This document shows positions 18,592 through 27,007 of a DNA stretch of 64,000 nt, piece by piece. The stretch lies in NCBI RefSeq assembly GCF_002959775.1, contig NZ_PPCX01000007.1:5001-69000 (forward strand). Reading direction: 5' to 3'. The notes under the pieces are model-generated. The model had not been told where the DNA came from. It did not search any database and saw only the letters and a list, made by a program, of their open reading frames with translations. The first letter of the stretch is position 1. Every line of letters starts with the position of its first letter. The DNA is from Veillonella rogosae JCM 15642. Lineage in GTDB: Bacteria; Bacillota; Negativicutes; Veillonellales; Veillonellaceae. Made by a program: the position numbers and the translations under genes.

Positions 18592-19530
18592 ATGAACTGG
18601 ATTGAACCAAAACGTTTAGCATCGGGCATGACCATAGGTATTATGGCACCTGCCAGTGCAAGTGATGAAGATTTACATAAAATAGAAGAAATTTGTGCCT
18701 CAAAAGGCTATAAGGTATTCTGGGGTGATAGTGTACATCGTAAGGGCCTCTATGGTGGTACTCCTGAGGAGCAAGCTACAGAGTTTCAATATATGATGAC
18801 TACAGCCCCTTGTGATGCGGTGCTGGCCTTGCGTGGTGGGTATGGTACGATGCGGTATTTAGAACAATTAGACTATAATGCGATTCGTAAGTATCGTAAG
18901 GCTTTTATTGGCTATAGTGATTGTACAGCACTTCATATGGCTATCAACCGATATAGCCAGCTTATTACGTATCATGGTCCTATGGGCGTAGATTTTAAGC
19001 CTGAACGAAAAGCAGATATTGATGCCTTATTTAATACCTTAGAAGGTAAATTACAAGTTATTGAACCATTACCTGAACCACCTCGAGGTGCCATTGGCAC
19101 TGACCTTGGTGATGGGGTTTTACGCGGTGGCAATATGACAATGCTATCTATGATATTGGGAACACCTTATTTTTTAGAGGACGAGTCTTGGGAGGATACC
19201 TTACTATTCATTGAAGATGTAGGGGAGGCTCCTTATAAGCTAGATCGCATGTTGCAACAATTTCGTCTCAGCGGTTTATTGAGCCGCATTAAAGGTTTAG
19301 TCATCGGTACTTTTACAAATTGTGAAGGCGACGAAGATGAAGTTGATTATGATTTGGGCTATGAAGCGTTGCGGTACATGGAGGAAAATCGAAATTCTGA
19401 ATTACCAGAACCTTTTGTGTGCTATGTGCCAACAGGCCATGGCTCGCCGCATCAAACCTTGCCATTAGGAGCAACGATTAGCTTTAGATATATTTCTAAC
19501 ACTATTATCGTTCATCCTTATACGAAATAG
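18592..19530 (+). CDS. ldcA: LD-carboxypeptidase, peptidase family S66
   Basis: A 312-aa protein of the LdcA/MccF family, which removes the terminal D-residue from tetrapeptide muropeptides during murein recycling. The nucleophile is Ser109 in the GYSD motif. The N-terminal subdomain contains RGGYGTMR, and the remaining triad elements fit EDVGEAPYKLDRML and the C-terminal GHGSPHQTLPLG. No signal peptide is seen, consistent with the cytoplasmic form. It starts 19 bp after the dpp terminator with GAGGATAT upstream. Its position next to peptide uptake suggests recycling of imported cell-wall peptides; that link is inferred. Confidence 0.88.
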   Translation: MNWIEPKRLASGMTIGIMAPASASDEDLHKIEEICASKGYKVFWGDSVHRKGLYGGTPEEQATEFQYMMTTAPCDAVLALRGGYGTMRYLEQLDYNAIRKYRKAFIGYSDCTALHMAINRYSQLITYHGPMGVDFKPERKADIDALFNTLEGKLQVIEPLPEPPRGAIGTDLGDGVLRGGNMTMLSMILGTPYFLEDESWEDTLLFIEDVGEAPYKLDRMLQQFRLSGLLSRIKGLVIGTFTNCEGDEDEVDYDLGYEALRYMEENRNSELPEPFVCYVPTGHGSPHQTLPLGATISFRYISNTIIVHPYTK

Positions 19531-19573
19531 GCGACAAATGTTAGCTTACAGATATTAAATAATAAGGGGAGTT

Positions 19574-20713
19574 ATGACATTACAAGAACGAGAGGCCCGT
19601 GCCTGTGCCATCATAGATAGTATGGCTGAGGAATTGTGCGATGTCTCTTTATATTTACACGATAACCCAGAATTGGGCTTAGACGAGCATAAAGCGGTTA
19701 AGGTAATTAACCAATTCTTAGAAACACATAATTTTACATCTCAAGTGGGGCTAACTGATCTTCCAGAGTTACAAACGGCGTTACGGGGTGACTATAACGG
19801 TTCTGCACAGCATAAAATAGCCTTTTTAGGTGAATATGATGCATTACCAGAACTCGGTCATGGTTGTGGACATAATCTCATTGCTATGATGAGTTTAGGG
19901 GCGGCTATTGCCTTTAGTCAAAGTGCACCGGAAGCGTGGGGAACGACCTTCTTTGGTTGTCCTGCGGAGGAAACTATTGGTGGTAAAGTATACATGGCTG
20001 AGGCTGATTTATTTAAGGGCTATGAGGCGGCACTAATCATTCATCCGGGCAGTGAAAATGAGGTGGGGGGCACATCATTAGCGACACATCCCCTAGAGGT
20101 TACCTTCCATGGGCGTTCCTGTCATATAGCATCACTTACTGATTCTGGTATCAATGCCTTAGATTGTGCTGTAGATCTTTATCAAAGAGTTAAAGAGTTA
20201 AAGAAAACCTTTCCTAAAGGTGCTATTGTAGGTGCTATCTTTACCGAAGCTGGTACGGCACCAAATGTAGTAACACCTAAGGCTACGCTTCGCATGACTG
20301 TACGGGGGCGTACGGTGGATGATTTAGAAGGTATTATTTTGCCGGCTATTAAAGCGGCTGCTCAAGAGATTGCAGCATCCTATGGCGCTCAAGTTGAAAT
20401 GCATCATTATGAGCCACTCTTTAAGGATATGCGTCAAGATAAAAAGTTGTTAGATCTCTTCAAAGATGTGATGACTGAGTTTGGTGAAACACCTCGTATA
20501 TTGCCTGATGATGAAGCGGATGGTAGCACTGATGTAGGTAATGTATCCTATGAGGTACCTACGGCACAGCCCACATTGCAGATTGGATTAGGCTTAGAAG
20601 CACATACTCCAGAGTTCACTTGTGCAGCTGGTTCTGATTATGGATTGGCACAAGCTATTAAGGGGGCTAAGATTATGGCTGTTGTAGCCTTGCGTTATGT
20701 CCTGTGTAAGTGA
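19574..20713 (+). CDS. M20 family metallopeptidase/amidohydrolase (AbgB-like)
   Basis: A 379-aa cytoplasmic zinc amidohydrolase of peptidase family M20. Metal-site motifs are GEYDALPELGHGCGHN (near residues 89-104) and GCPAEETIGGK (near 135-145). The lid/dimerisation domain occupies roughly 170-290. The EYDALP-GHGCGHN block resembles the p-aminobenzoyl-glutamate hydrolase (AbgB) branch more than the aminoacylase branch. The gene lies just before folate genes, which is suggestive, but the promoter between them argues for separate control. Start has AAGGGGAG upstream. Confidence 0.85.
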   Translation: MTLQEREARACAIIDSMAEELCDVSLYLHDNPELGLDEHKAVKVINQFLETHNFTSQVGLTDLPELQTALRGDYNGSAQHKIAFLGEYDALPELGHGCGHNLIAMMSLGAAIAFSQSAPEAWGTTFFGCPAEETIGGKVYMAEADLFKGYEAALIIHPGSENEVGGTSLATHPLEVTFHGRSCHIASLTDSGINALDCAVDLYQRVKELKKTFPKGAIVGAIFTEAGTAPNVVTPKATLRMTVRGRTVDDLEGIILPAIKAAAQEIAASYGAQVEMHHYEPLFKDMRQDKKLLDLFKDVMTEFGETPRILPDDEADGSTDVGNVSYEVPTAQPTLQIGLGLEAHTPEFTCAAGSDYGLAQAIKGAKIMAVVALRYVLCK

Positions 20714-20720
20714 TGTTCAA

Positions 20721-20752
20721 TTTTTGACATATAGAGGTCAAAAAGGTACAAT
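20721..20752 (+). promoter_or_regulatory. Strong promoter with overlapping inverted repeat
   Basis: TTGACA (20724-20729) and TACAAT (20747-20752) are separated by exactly 17 bp. A perfect 8-bp inverted repeat, TTTTTGAC (20721-20728) and GTCAAAAA (20737-20744), overlaps the -35 and the spacer, as an operator would. It drives the ABC-F/folate genes. Confidence 0.7.
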
Positions 20753-20780
20753 AGATATAATATTTAAGTAAGTATGAAAC

Positions 20781-20806
20781 AAGCCGTCTTCAACAAGACG
20801 GCTTTT
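20781..20806 (+). terminator. Leader hairpin, terminator or attenuator of the ABC-F gene
   Basis: A perfect 10-bp stem (AAGCCGTCTT, loop CAAC, AAGACGGCTT) with four T residues. It lies downstream of the promoter at 20721-20752 and 18 bp before the ABC-F start, so it is transcribed in that leader. It may end upstream transcripts or attenuate this one. Confidence 0.7.
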
Positions 20807-20824
20807 ATTCCGATGGAGATAGAT

Positions 20825-22381
20825 ATGAGTGTTTTAACCGTTTCAAATGTAACCCATGGTTTTGGAGCGCGACAAATTTTAGATGATGCATCATTCCGTT
20901 TGTTAAAAGGCGAACACGTAGGCCTTATTGGGGCTAATGGTGAAGGTAAGTCTACGTTCCTAAATATCATTACAGGTAAAATACCGCCTGACGAAGGTAA
21001 AATTGAATGGTCCAACCAAGTAACAGTAGGTTATTTGGATCAACATGCAGTGCTCGAAAAGGGCATGACTATTCGCGATGTATTACAACGGGCTTTTGAT
21101 GATTTGTTCGTTATGGAGCAAAATATTAACGATGCCTACAATCGCATGGGCGATGTGTCCGAAGATGAAATGAATAAGCTCCTCGAGCAAGTTGGGGAAT
21201 GGCAAGAAATTCTTGAACAACGTGGGTTCTATGAAATTGACGCGGTTATTGAGCGTACAGCTTCTGGTTTGGGCCTTACAGATATCGGCTTAGATCGAGA
21301 TGTTACAGAGCTCAGCGGTGGTCAACGTACTAAAGTTTTACTTACTAAACTATTACTAGAGAAACCAACAATTTTATTGTTGGACGAACCGACAAACTAT
21401 CTTGATGTAGAGCATATTCAATGGTTGCAAAACTATTTGCAGAACTACGAAAATGCGTTCATCTTGATTTCTCATGATATGGAGTTCTTAAATTCCGTAG
21501 TCAATGTTATTTATCATATTGAGCAAGCAGTACTTACTCGATATACTGGTGACTATCATCAGTTCCAAGCTGCTTACGAAGTGAAAAAGGCACAAGCTGC
21601 CAAGGCTTATGAGCGTCAACAACAAGAGATTGAGCGTATGGAGGACTTTATTCAACGTAATAAAGCTCGTGTAGCGACGCGTGGTATGGCAAACTCTAGA
21701 GCAAAACGCTTAGAGAAGATGGAAATTTTGGAAAAACCAAAAGAGTATATCAAGCCTACCTTTGGCTTTAAAGAAGGTCGTACACCAAGCCGCTTCATTG
21801 TAGAGGCTTTTGGATTACAATTAGGTTATGATGAACCGTTAACTAGACCAGTAGACTTTCAAATTGAAAGAAATAAAAAAATCGCCATTCGCGGCGTCAA
21901 TGGTTTAGGTAAAACAACGTTGTTAAAAACTATTCTAGGTTTATTAAAACCTGTGAGTGGTGAGTTGGTAAAAGGTGAGTTCTTACAAGTTGGCTATTTT
22001 GCTCAAGAAGATACACCGTCTAACTCTGAAACAGCGCTAGATTATATTTGGAATGAATATCCGGCTATGACCAATGCAGAGGTGCGTGCAGCCCTTGCTC
22101 GTTGTGGCCTTACGAATGAACATATTACATCTCAAATGCGTGTATTATCTGGTGGTGAGAATGCTAAGGTTCGCCTATGCAAACTCATGCAGAATAAGTA
22201 CAATGTGTTGGTTTTAGACGAACCGACTAACCATTTAGACGTATATGCGAAGGAAGAGTTGAGCCGTGCATTACGTGATTTCAAAGGTACTATTGTACTA
22301 GTAAGTCATGAGCCTGAATTCTATCAAGGTTGGGTTACGGATATTTGGAATATTGAGGATTGGACGACAAAAATCGTTTAG
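20825..22381 (+). CDS. ABC-F family ribosome-associated ATPase
   Basis: A 518-aa soluble protein with two ATPase domains and no membrane domain. Domain 1 has Walker A GANGEGKST (about 39-47) and LSGGQRTK; domain 2 has GVNGLGKTT and LSGGENAKVRL. The linker between them (about 240-310) is rich in K, E, R and Q, as in ABC-F proteins that enter the ribosomal E site. Members range from translation factors to antibiotic-protection proteins; sequence alone does not decide which this is. ATG 20825 has GGAG 9 nt upstream. An in-frame ATG at 20774 lies before the leader hairpin and lacks a ribosome site. The stop is 8 bp before folE. Confidence 0.9.
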   Translation: MSVLTVSNVTHGFGARQILDDASFRLLKGEHVGLIGANGEGKSTFLNIITGKIPPDEGKIEWSNQVTVGYLDQHAVLEKGMTIRDVLQRAFDDLFVMEQNINDAYNRMGDVSEDEMNKLLEQVGEWQEILEQRGFYEIDAVIERTASGLGLTDIGLDRDVTELSGGQRTKVLLTKLLLEKPTILLLDEPTNYLDVEHIQWLQNYLQNYENAFILISHDMEFLNSVVNVIYHIEQAVLTRYTGDYHQFQAAYEVKKAQAAKAYERQQQEIERMEDFIQRNKARVATRGMANSRAKRLEKMEILEKPKEYIKPTFGFKEGRTPSRFIVEAFGLQLGYDEPLTRPVDFQIERNKKIAIRGVNGLGKTTLLKTILGLLKPVSGELVKGEFLQVGYFAQEDTPSNSETALDYIWNEYPAMTNAEVRAALARCGLTNEHITSQMRVLSGGENAKVRLCKLMQNKYNVLVLDEPTNHLDVYAKEELSRALRDFKGTIVLVSHEPEFYQGWVTDIWNIEDWTTKIV

Positions 22382-22389
22382 GAGGACCG

Positions 22390-22959
22390 ATGAATCAACG
22401 TGCAAAGGACGGGATAAAGCAATTCTTAGAGGCTTTATCTGTTGATACAGAGGCACCAGAGTTAGAGAAGACACCAAGTCGTGTAACAGAATTATATAGT
22501 GAATTATTCAGCGGTGTAGGATTAGATACAAAATCTGCATGGGGAGAAACCTTTAGCACAGACTATAAAGGTCTTGTGGCAGTTACAGGGATTCCGTTTT
22601 ATTCCATGTGCGAGCACCATTTATTACCTTTCTTTGGTACTGTAGATATTGTGTACCAACCTAAGGATGGGTGTGTTGCAGGGCTTAGCAAGTTCCAAGA
22701 TATTGTTAATATTCTTAGCCGTAGACCGCAATTACAAGAGCGGTTGGCATCTGAATTGGCAGATGCGATTATGAATGATTTATCCGCTCATGGCGTATTT
22801 GTACGCATTACATCGACTCAGTTGTGTATGCTCATCAAAGGTACCATGCAGCAAGATTCAAAGGTTATTACATTAGAAAGCCGAGGCGTATTGGCCGAAA
22901 AAGGCACATTAAGAGATGAAGCGTTGGCAATGTTAGGTGGAGGACAGGCAAATGTTTAA
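22390..22959 (+). CDS. folE: GTP cyclohydrolase I
   Basis: A 189-aa enzyme that converts GTP to 7,8-dihydroneopterin triphosphate, the first step of folate synthesis. Zinc and active-site signatures are CEHHLLPF (near residue 76) and STQLCM (near 144). Start ATG 22390 has GGAGGA directly upstream; a longer frame from 22360 lies inside the ABC-F gene. It leads a tight folE-folP-folB-folK cluster and overlaps folP by 8 bp. Confidence 0.95.
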   Translation: MNQRAKDGIKQFLEALSVDTEAPELEKTPSRVTELYSELFSGVGLDTKSAWGETFSTDYKGLVAVTGIPFYSMCEHHLLPFFGTVDIVYQPKDGCVAGLSKFQDIVNILSRRPQLQERLASELADAIMNDLSAHGVFVRITSTQLCMLIKGTMQQDSKVITLESRGVLAEKGTLRDEALAMLGGGQANV

Positions 22960-23785
22960 ACGTAGAAATTATACATGGAATGATGGCAAAAGTTTATCTT
23001 TGTGCGATCGTACCCTTATTATGGGCATACTCAATGGTACACCTGACTCCTTCTCTGATGGCGGTTTATTTAACACACCAGAGTCAGCAGCAGCGCATGT
23101 AAAACAAATGATTGAAGATGGTGCGGACATTATTGATCTCGGCGTTGAATCTACACGCCCAGGTTCTACACCATTGACGGCAGACGAAGAAATTGAGCGT
23201 TTGTCTCTATTAATAGATCCTGTATTAAATGCATCTACAGTTCCCGTATCTATCGATACATATCACGCTAAAACAGCTGAATATGCCTTCTCTAAAGGGG
23301 CGCATATTTTAAATGACGTATGGGGACTACATTATGATCCTGATATGGCGGCAGTAGCAGCTAACTTCAAGGTGCCTGTTATTATCATGCACAATAGTAA
23401 TGATACAAACTATGGCGATATTATTGAGGATATGAAAGCATTCTTCTTCTGCGCTATCGATAAAGCGTTAAAAGAGGGGGTTACACCTCAACAAATCTGG
23501 CTCGATCCAGGTATTGGCTTCGGTAAAACAGAAGAACAAAATATTGAAGTTATGCAGCGATTAGGTGAGTTAACAGCTCATGAATATCCAATTTTGTTGG
23601 CACCTAGCCGTAAGCGTTTTATCGGGTCTATGTTGGGCGGTTTGCCACCAGAAGAACGCGATGAAGGCACTGTAGCCGCTTGTATTACAGGTGTATTCCA
23701 AGGCGTTGATATGGTGCGTGTTCACAACGTGAAGATGCATAAGCGTGCTTTAGCAGTCGCAGATGGCCTATTACGAGGTGAATAA
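22952..23785 (+). CDS. folP: Dihydropteroate synthase
   Basis: A 277-aa TIM-barrel enzyme that joins the pterin pyrophosphate to p-aminobenzoate. Landmarks are MGILNGTPDSFSDGG (near residue 29), IDLGVESTRPGS (near 63), the DPGIGFGKT pterin loop and the C-terminal R-V-H element (VRVHNV). ATG 22952 is preceded by GGAGGA; a GTG at 22937 overlaps that ribosome site and is rejected. It shares one base with folB. Confidence 0.95.
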   Translation: MFKRRNYTWNDGKSLSLCDRTLIMGILNGTPDSFSDGGLFNTPESAAAHVKQMIEDGADIIDLGVESTRPGSTPLTADEEIERLSLLIDPVLNASTVPVSIDTYHAKTAEYAFSKGAHILNDVWGLHYDPDMAAVAANFKVPVIIMHNSNDTNYGDIIEDMKAFFFCAIDKALKEGVTPQQIWLDPGIGFGKTEEQNIEVMQRLGELTAHEYPILLAPSRKRFIGSMLGGLPPEERDEGTVAACITGVFQGVDMVRVHNVKMHKRALAVADGLLRGE

Positions 23786-24147
23786 TGGATAAAATCGTTT
23801 TGAAAAATATGGCCTTCTATGGATACCATGGGAACTTGGAATCTGAACAAGCACAAGGTCAACGATTTTTTGTAGATGTGGAAATCACAACGGATCTTAC
23901 CAAGGCGGGTCAAAGTGATCAGCTAGAGGACTCTATCAATTATGTAGAGGTATATGAAATTGTAGAATCTGTTATGACTGGTGAGAAACGCAATCTATTG
24001 GAGCGCTTGGGGGCGCTTATTGCGGATTCCTTGTATCAACATTACCAAGGTATCGTAGGTTTATCTGTAACGGTGCGGAAGCCATCTGTACCAATTGCAG
24101 GAATTTTAGATTATGTTGAGGTTGTAACTACAAGGGGACAAGTTTGA
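23785..24147 (+). CDS. folB: Dihydroneopterin aldolase
   Basis: A 120-aa small folate enzyme that cleaves dihydroneopterin to 6-hydroxymethyl-dihydropterin and glycolaldehyde. The N-terminal FYGYHG motif (about residues 12-17) and the EVTVRKPSVPIAG-like C-terminal block (here SVTVRKPSVPIAG) identify it. It usually forms an octamer. The start overlaps the folP stop by one base and its stop overlaps the folK start by one base. Confidence 0.93.
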   Translation: MDKIVLKNMAFYGYHGNLESEQAQGQRFFVDVEITTDLTKAGQSDQLEDSINYVEVYEIVESVMTGEKRNLLERLGALIADSLYQHYQGIVGLSVTVRKPSVPIAGILDYVEVVTTRGQV

Positions 24148-24617
24148 TGTATACCTATTACATCAGTGTAGGCTCCAATATGGGGGACAAGAAAGGCTAC
24201 ATTCATTCTGCCTTTCAGTCACTGCAGCAACATGAAGCTGTTTCTAAGGTGATTAGTTCTACGCTTATTGAAACTGAGCCGTGGGGTTATACGGAGCAAG
24301 ATACATTTGTTAATGGCATGTGGTTTTGTGAAAGTACTTTAGATCCGCATCAAATGCTCGGTCTAATTCAATGTCTTGAAAAAGGGGCAGGCCGCAAACG
24401 TTTGATTCATTGGGGGCCTCGCACGCTAGATTTAGATATTATTTTAGCTTACGACTCACAAGGTGCTATGCTTTCTTTGAATGATGCAACACTCGTTGTG
24501 CCGCATCCACATTTTTGGGATCGCTCCTTTGTATTAGAATCACTATATGAGTTGTTGCCAACTTTTACCTATAAAGATATGACAATTAATGAGCGATTAG
24601 CTCAATTAAGTGAATAA
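24147..24617 (+). CDS. folK: 2-amino-4-hydroxy-6-hydroxymethyldihydropteridine pyrophosphokinase
   Basis: A 156-aa enzyme that pyrophosphorylates the pterin before FolP. Signatures are SVGSNMGDKKGY near the N terminus, the ETEPWGYTEQDTFVNG block and RTLDLDIILAYD (near residue 92). The ATG 24147 overlaps the folB stop; a TTG one codon upstream is not preferred. Last gene of the folate cluster. No obvious terminator follows, only a tandem repeat tract. Confidence 0.94.
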   Translation: MYTYYISVGSNMGDKKGYIHSAFQSLQQHEAVSKVISSTLIETEPWGYTEQDTFVNGMWFCESTLDPHQMLGLIQCLEKGAGRKRLIHWGPRTLDLDIILAYDSQGAMLSLNDATLVVPHPHFWDRSFVLESLYELLPTFTYKDMTINERLAQLSE

Positions 24618-24632
24618 AAGAGCGATGTATGT

Positions 24633-24704
24633 GTTAAGATTAGTGAATCAGTAAATACTAAGATTAATGAGCTAGTAAATACTAAGATTAATGAACTAGT
24701 AAAT
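24633..24704 (+). repeat. Three 24-bp tandem repeats
   Basis: Units at 24633-24656, 24657-24680 and 24681-24704. Units 2 and 3 differ by one base; unit 1 is more diverged. The shared core is TAAGATTA(A/G)TGA followed by GTAAAT. AT-rich and non-coding, between folK and the next gene. Confidence 0.9.
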
Positions 24705-24762
24705 ACGATACATATTGTACATGAGTTTACGTTTTATGATCGGGGATTTATAGGGCGTGTAA

Positions 24763-25569
24763 ATGAATATAAAACGTATCGGTTTATGTGTACTGGCTTT
24801 GATTGTAGTGGGGCTATCCTATTGGCTTGCGGTAGGATTCAACTACGATACTAAAACAGTGCGTATAGATCCGGAAGCGCATACATTAGTCAACTCTAGT
24901 GATGCCATTATTTCAAAACGAATATTAGCGATGAAATCCATTGATTCACAAGTGTATTTCTTAGGTTACGAAGGTTTTGGGATTTATAACCTAGCTGATA
25001 ATACGCTTCGTCTTATGCCAATTACCTTTAGAGGTCAGCATATAGAACCACCTAAGACTGATGATTACCAACGGGGGTTACGAGATATTAGGTCGGTAAA
25101 AACTTTATCTGATTTTACGACTCAAGAGCAGACCGAATTAAAAGGCTTATTAGAGTCTACTGATAGAGGGGCTCATTATTATGGTGACTTTTACCATTCT
25201 GGTTATGAATCATCTCTTATCGATATGAAGGACCAGTATTTTATTACGAATACGGTACGTGCCTTAAAACGTATAAACCATACATTATATGTATATGATG
25301 CGTCAGGCTTTATTATTATTGATTTAGATAATCGTCGCTTGCAGGGGTTCTTTAATAATCGCCTTAGCGGTGAAGGGCCTAAAGGTGTACCGGATAGCTT
25401 ACGTGGCCATTATGGCGGGGACTTCACTATGATTTATGCACTATCTAAACTAGATCCTAAGGATTTAGAAATTTTATGGACTATGCGTAAACAATATTTA
25501 GAAAAATCACCACAAGTGATGGAGGATAAAGACTTATTCCCTCTTAACCTTGAAGATATGGCTTTATAA
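24763..25569 (+). CDS. Uncharacterised membrane-anchored extracytoplasmic protein
   Basis: A 268-aa protein that I do not recognise. An N-terminal hydrophobic segment (about residues 6-25) acts as signal anchor or signal peptide, with no lipobox. The rest is soluble, acidic and rich in aromatic and beta-prone stretches (QVYFLGYEGFGIYNL, YFITNTVRALKRI, SGFIIIDLDN), which could be consistent with a beta-propeller-like fold, although that is only an impression. The ribosome site is weak. It stands alone between repeats and a long hairpin. Confidence 0.72.
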   Translation: MNIKRIGLCVLALIVVGLSYWLAVGFNYDTKTVRIDPEAHTLVNSSDAIISKRILAMKSIDSQVYFLGYEGFGIYNLADNTLRLMPITFRGQHIEPPKTDDYQRGLRDIRSVKTLSDFTTQEQTELKGLLESTDRGAHYYGDFYHSGYESSLIDMKDQYFITNTVRALKRINHTLYVYDASGFIIIDLDNRRLQGFFNNRLSGEGPKGVPDSLRGHYGGDFTMIYALSKLDPKDLEILWTMRKQYLEKSPQVMEDKDLFPLNLEDMAL

Positions 25570-25620
25570 TTGCGATTTTGTTGTGGTCAGTTTCTTTACT
25601 AGATGCAACTAAAGATAGAG

Positions 25621-25692
25621 AGACTGTTATATGAAATGCCCCCCAAAAGTTGGACACAATTTGGGGGGCATTTCATATAACAGTCTTTTTTC
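25621..25692. repeat. Perfect 27-bp inverted repeat hairpin with T tract
   Basis: Arms 25621-25647 and 25660-25686 are perfectly complementary, with a 12-nt loop (AGTTGGACACAA), followed by TTTTTT. The outer arm is AT-rich and the inner arm contains CCCCCC/GGGGGG. It could end transcription of the upstream gene. The loop sequence GTTGGACA next to a C/G tract resembles the ends of IS3-family elements, so a miniature transposable element or recombined IS ends is also possible. Confidence 0.8.
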
Positions 25693-25890
25693 AGTACTTT
25701 TAATAGATTTTCTAAAAATGGGTATATGGGTATATAATAATTATGTATTCTTTAAATCATATGATTTTATATAATTTGAATAGAAAACATCGAATTTTGA
25801 TATAAAGTATTTAGATATTGAGTATTTGATTTCAATACATTAGTGTTGGTTAAGGTTTTATCATTTACTCGCTAATAATTGGAGGCCCTT
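25693..25890 (+). promoter_or_regulatory. AT-rich upstream region of the dehydrogenase gene
   Basis: Nearly 200 bp of very AT-rich DNA with no gene. TATAAT at 25733-25738 follows a direct repeat of GGGTATAT (or its near copy) and is the best -10. The -35 is poor. The ribosome site GGAGG lies at 25881-25885. Confidence 0.4.
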
Positions 25891-26838
25891 ATGAAATTGC
25901 GTAAAGTAGGTATTATTGGTACTGGTCACGTAGGTTCTCATGTAGCTTTTTCTCTTGCGTTGCAAGGTGAAGTTGATGAGCTATATATGATGGATATTGA
26001 TGAGAAAAAGGCGAAAGCCCAAGCTATGGATGTTAATGATGCGGTTAGCTATATTCCCCATAAAGTAATAGCTACTGCAGGTCCTATTGAGGGCTGTGGA
26101 GATTGTGATATTCTCGTATTTAGTGCAGGACCTTTGCCAAATTTGTATCAAGATCGTTTAGAAAGTCTTGGTGAAACGGTAGAGGTATTAAAGGACGTTA
26201 TTCCTCGTATTAAACAATCTGGGTTTGATGGGTTTATTATTTCTATCTCAAATCCTGCAGATGTGGTGGCTACTTACTTATGTAAACATTTAAATTGGAA
26301 CCCTAAGCACATTATCTCTACTGGTACAGCATTAGATTCTGCTCGACTCCAAAAAGAATTAGCTCATATTTTCAACATTAGTAATCGCTCTATTACGGCC
26401 TATTGTTTAGGTGAGCATGGTGGTAGTGCCATGGTGCCGTGGTCTCACGTATGTGTTCAAGGTAAGCCCTTAGAGCAGTTACAACAGGAAATACCTCAAA
26501 GATTCCCTACACTTGACAATCAACAAGTATTAGATGATGTAAAGATTGGTGGTTACCATGTATTAGCCGGTAAAGGTTCTACAGAATTTGGCATTGCTAG
26601 CGCTACTACTGAACTAATTCGCGCCGTATTCCACGATGAAAAGAAGGTACTGCCTTGTTCTTGTTACTTGGATGGTCAATACGGAGAAAGCGGAATTTTT
26701 GCGTCCACTCCTGCTGTTATTGGTAAAGATGGTATTGAAGATATTTTAGAACTACAACTTACTGTTGAAGAGTTAACTTTATTTAAAGCTTCCTGTGCTA
26801 TTATTCGTGAACATGCTACTAAGGCAGAAACTATGTAA
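25891..26838 (+). CDS. Lactate/malate dehydrogenase family protein, atypical specificity loop
   Basis: A 315-aa NAD-dependent 2-hydroxyacid dehydrogenase. The Rossmann motif GTGHVGSHVA is at about residues 9-18. The catalytic set is kept: Arg in the active-site loop (DRLESLG, equivalent to R109), D168/R171 as LDSARL, and H195 as GEHGGSAM. The loop reads GPLPNLYQDR, which places proline rather than Gln (lactate) or Arg (malate) at the specificity position 102. An L-2-hydroxyisocaproate-like or other 2-hydroxyacid substrate is possible. In a lactate-using genus this matters, but the substrate is unknown. ATG 25891 follows GGAGG; the TTG at 25879 is rejected. Confidence 0.85.
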   Translation: MKLRKVGIIGTGHVGSHVAFSLALQGEVDELYMMDIDEKKAKAQAMDVNDAVSYIPHKVIATAGPIEGCGDCDILVFSAGPLPNLYQDRLESLGETVEVLKDVIPRIKQSGFDGFIISISNPADVVATYLCKHLNWNPKHIISTGTALDSARLQKELAHIFNISNRSITAYCLGEHGGSAMVPWSHVCVQGKPLEQLQQEIPQRFPTLDNQQVLDDVKIGGYHVLAGKGSTEFGIASATTELIRAVFHDEKKVLPCSCYLDGQYGESGIFASTPAVIGKDGIEDILELQLTVEELTLFKASCAIIREHATKAETM

Positions 26839-26956
26839 ATATAGCTTATCGTTAGATGTATACATAACTGTGCCTTTGTATACATATATACAATTGCACT
26901 CTGTTTTTCTAGAGAAATATCTGTAATATTATTTAGTCCCAAGCTGTGTTATGTGG

Positions 26957-26962
26957 TATAAT
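26957..26962 (+). promoter_or_regulatory. Extended -10 promoter before divIC
   Basis: TGGTATAAT, an extended -10, lies 45 bp ahead of the divIC start, with no clear -35. Confidence 0.55.
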
Positions 26963-27007
26963 TTAGGAATGACAATATACAGATGATGAATATTTTTGGG
27001 GGACATT

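Noticed and set aside
20774-20824. Upstream in-frame start for the ABC-F protein
   Set aside because: No ribosome site, and the extra 17 residues are encoded by a terminator-type hairpin; noted instead as a possible leader.
24633-24704. Repeat tract as a CRISPR array
   Set aside because: Units are directly adjacent with no spacers, and no cas genes are present.
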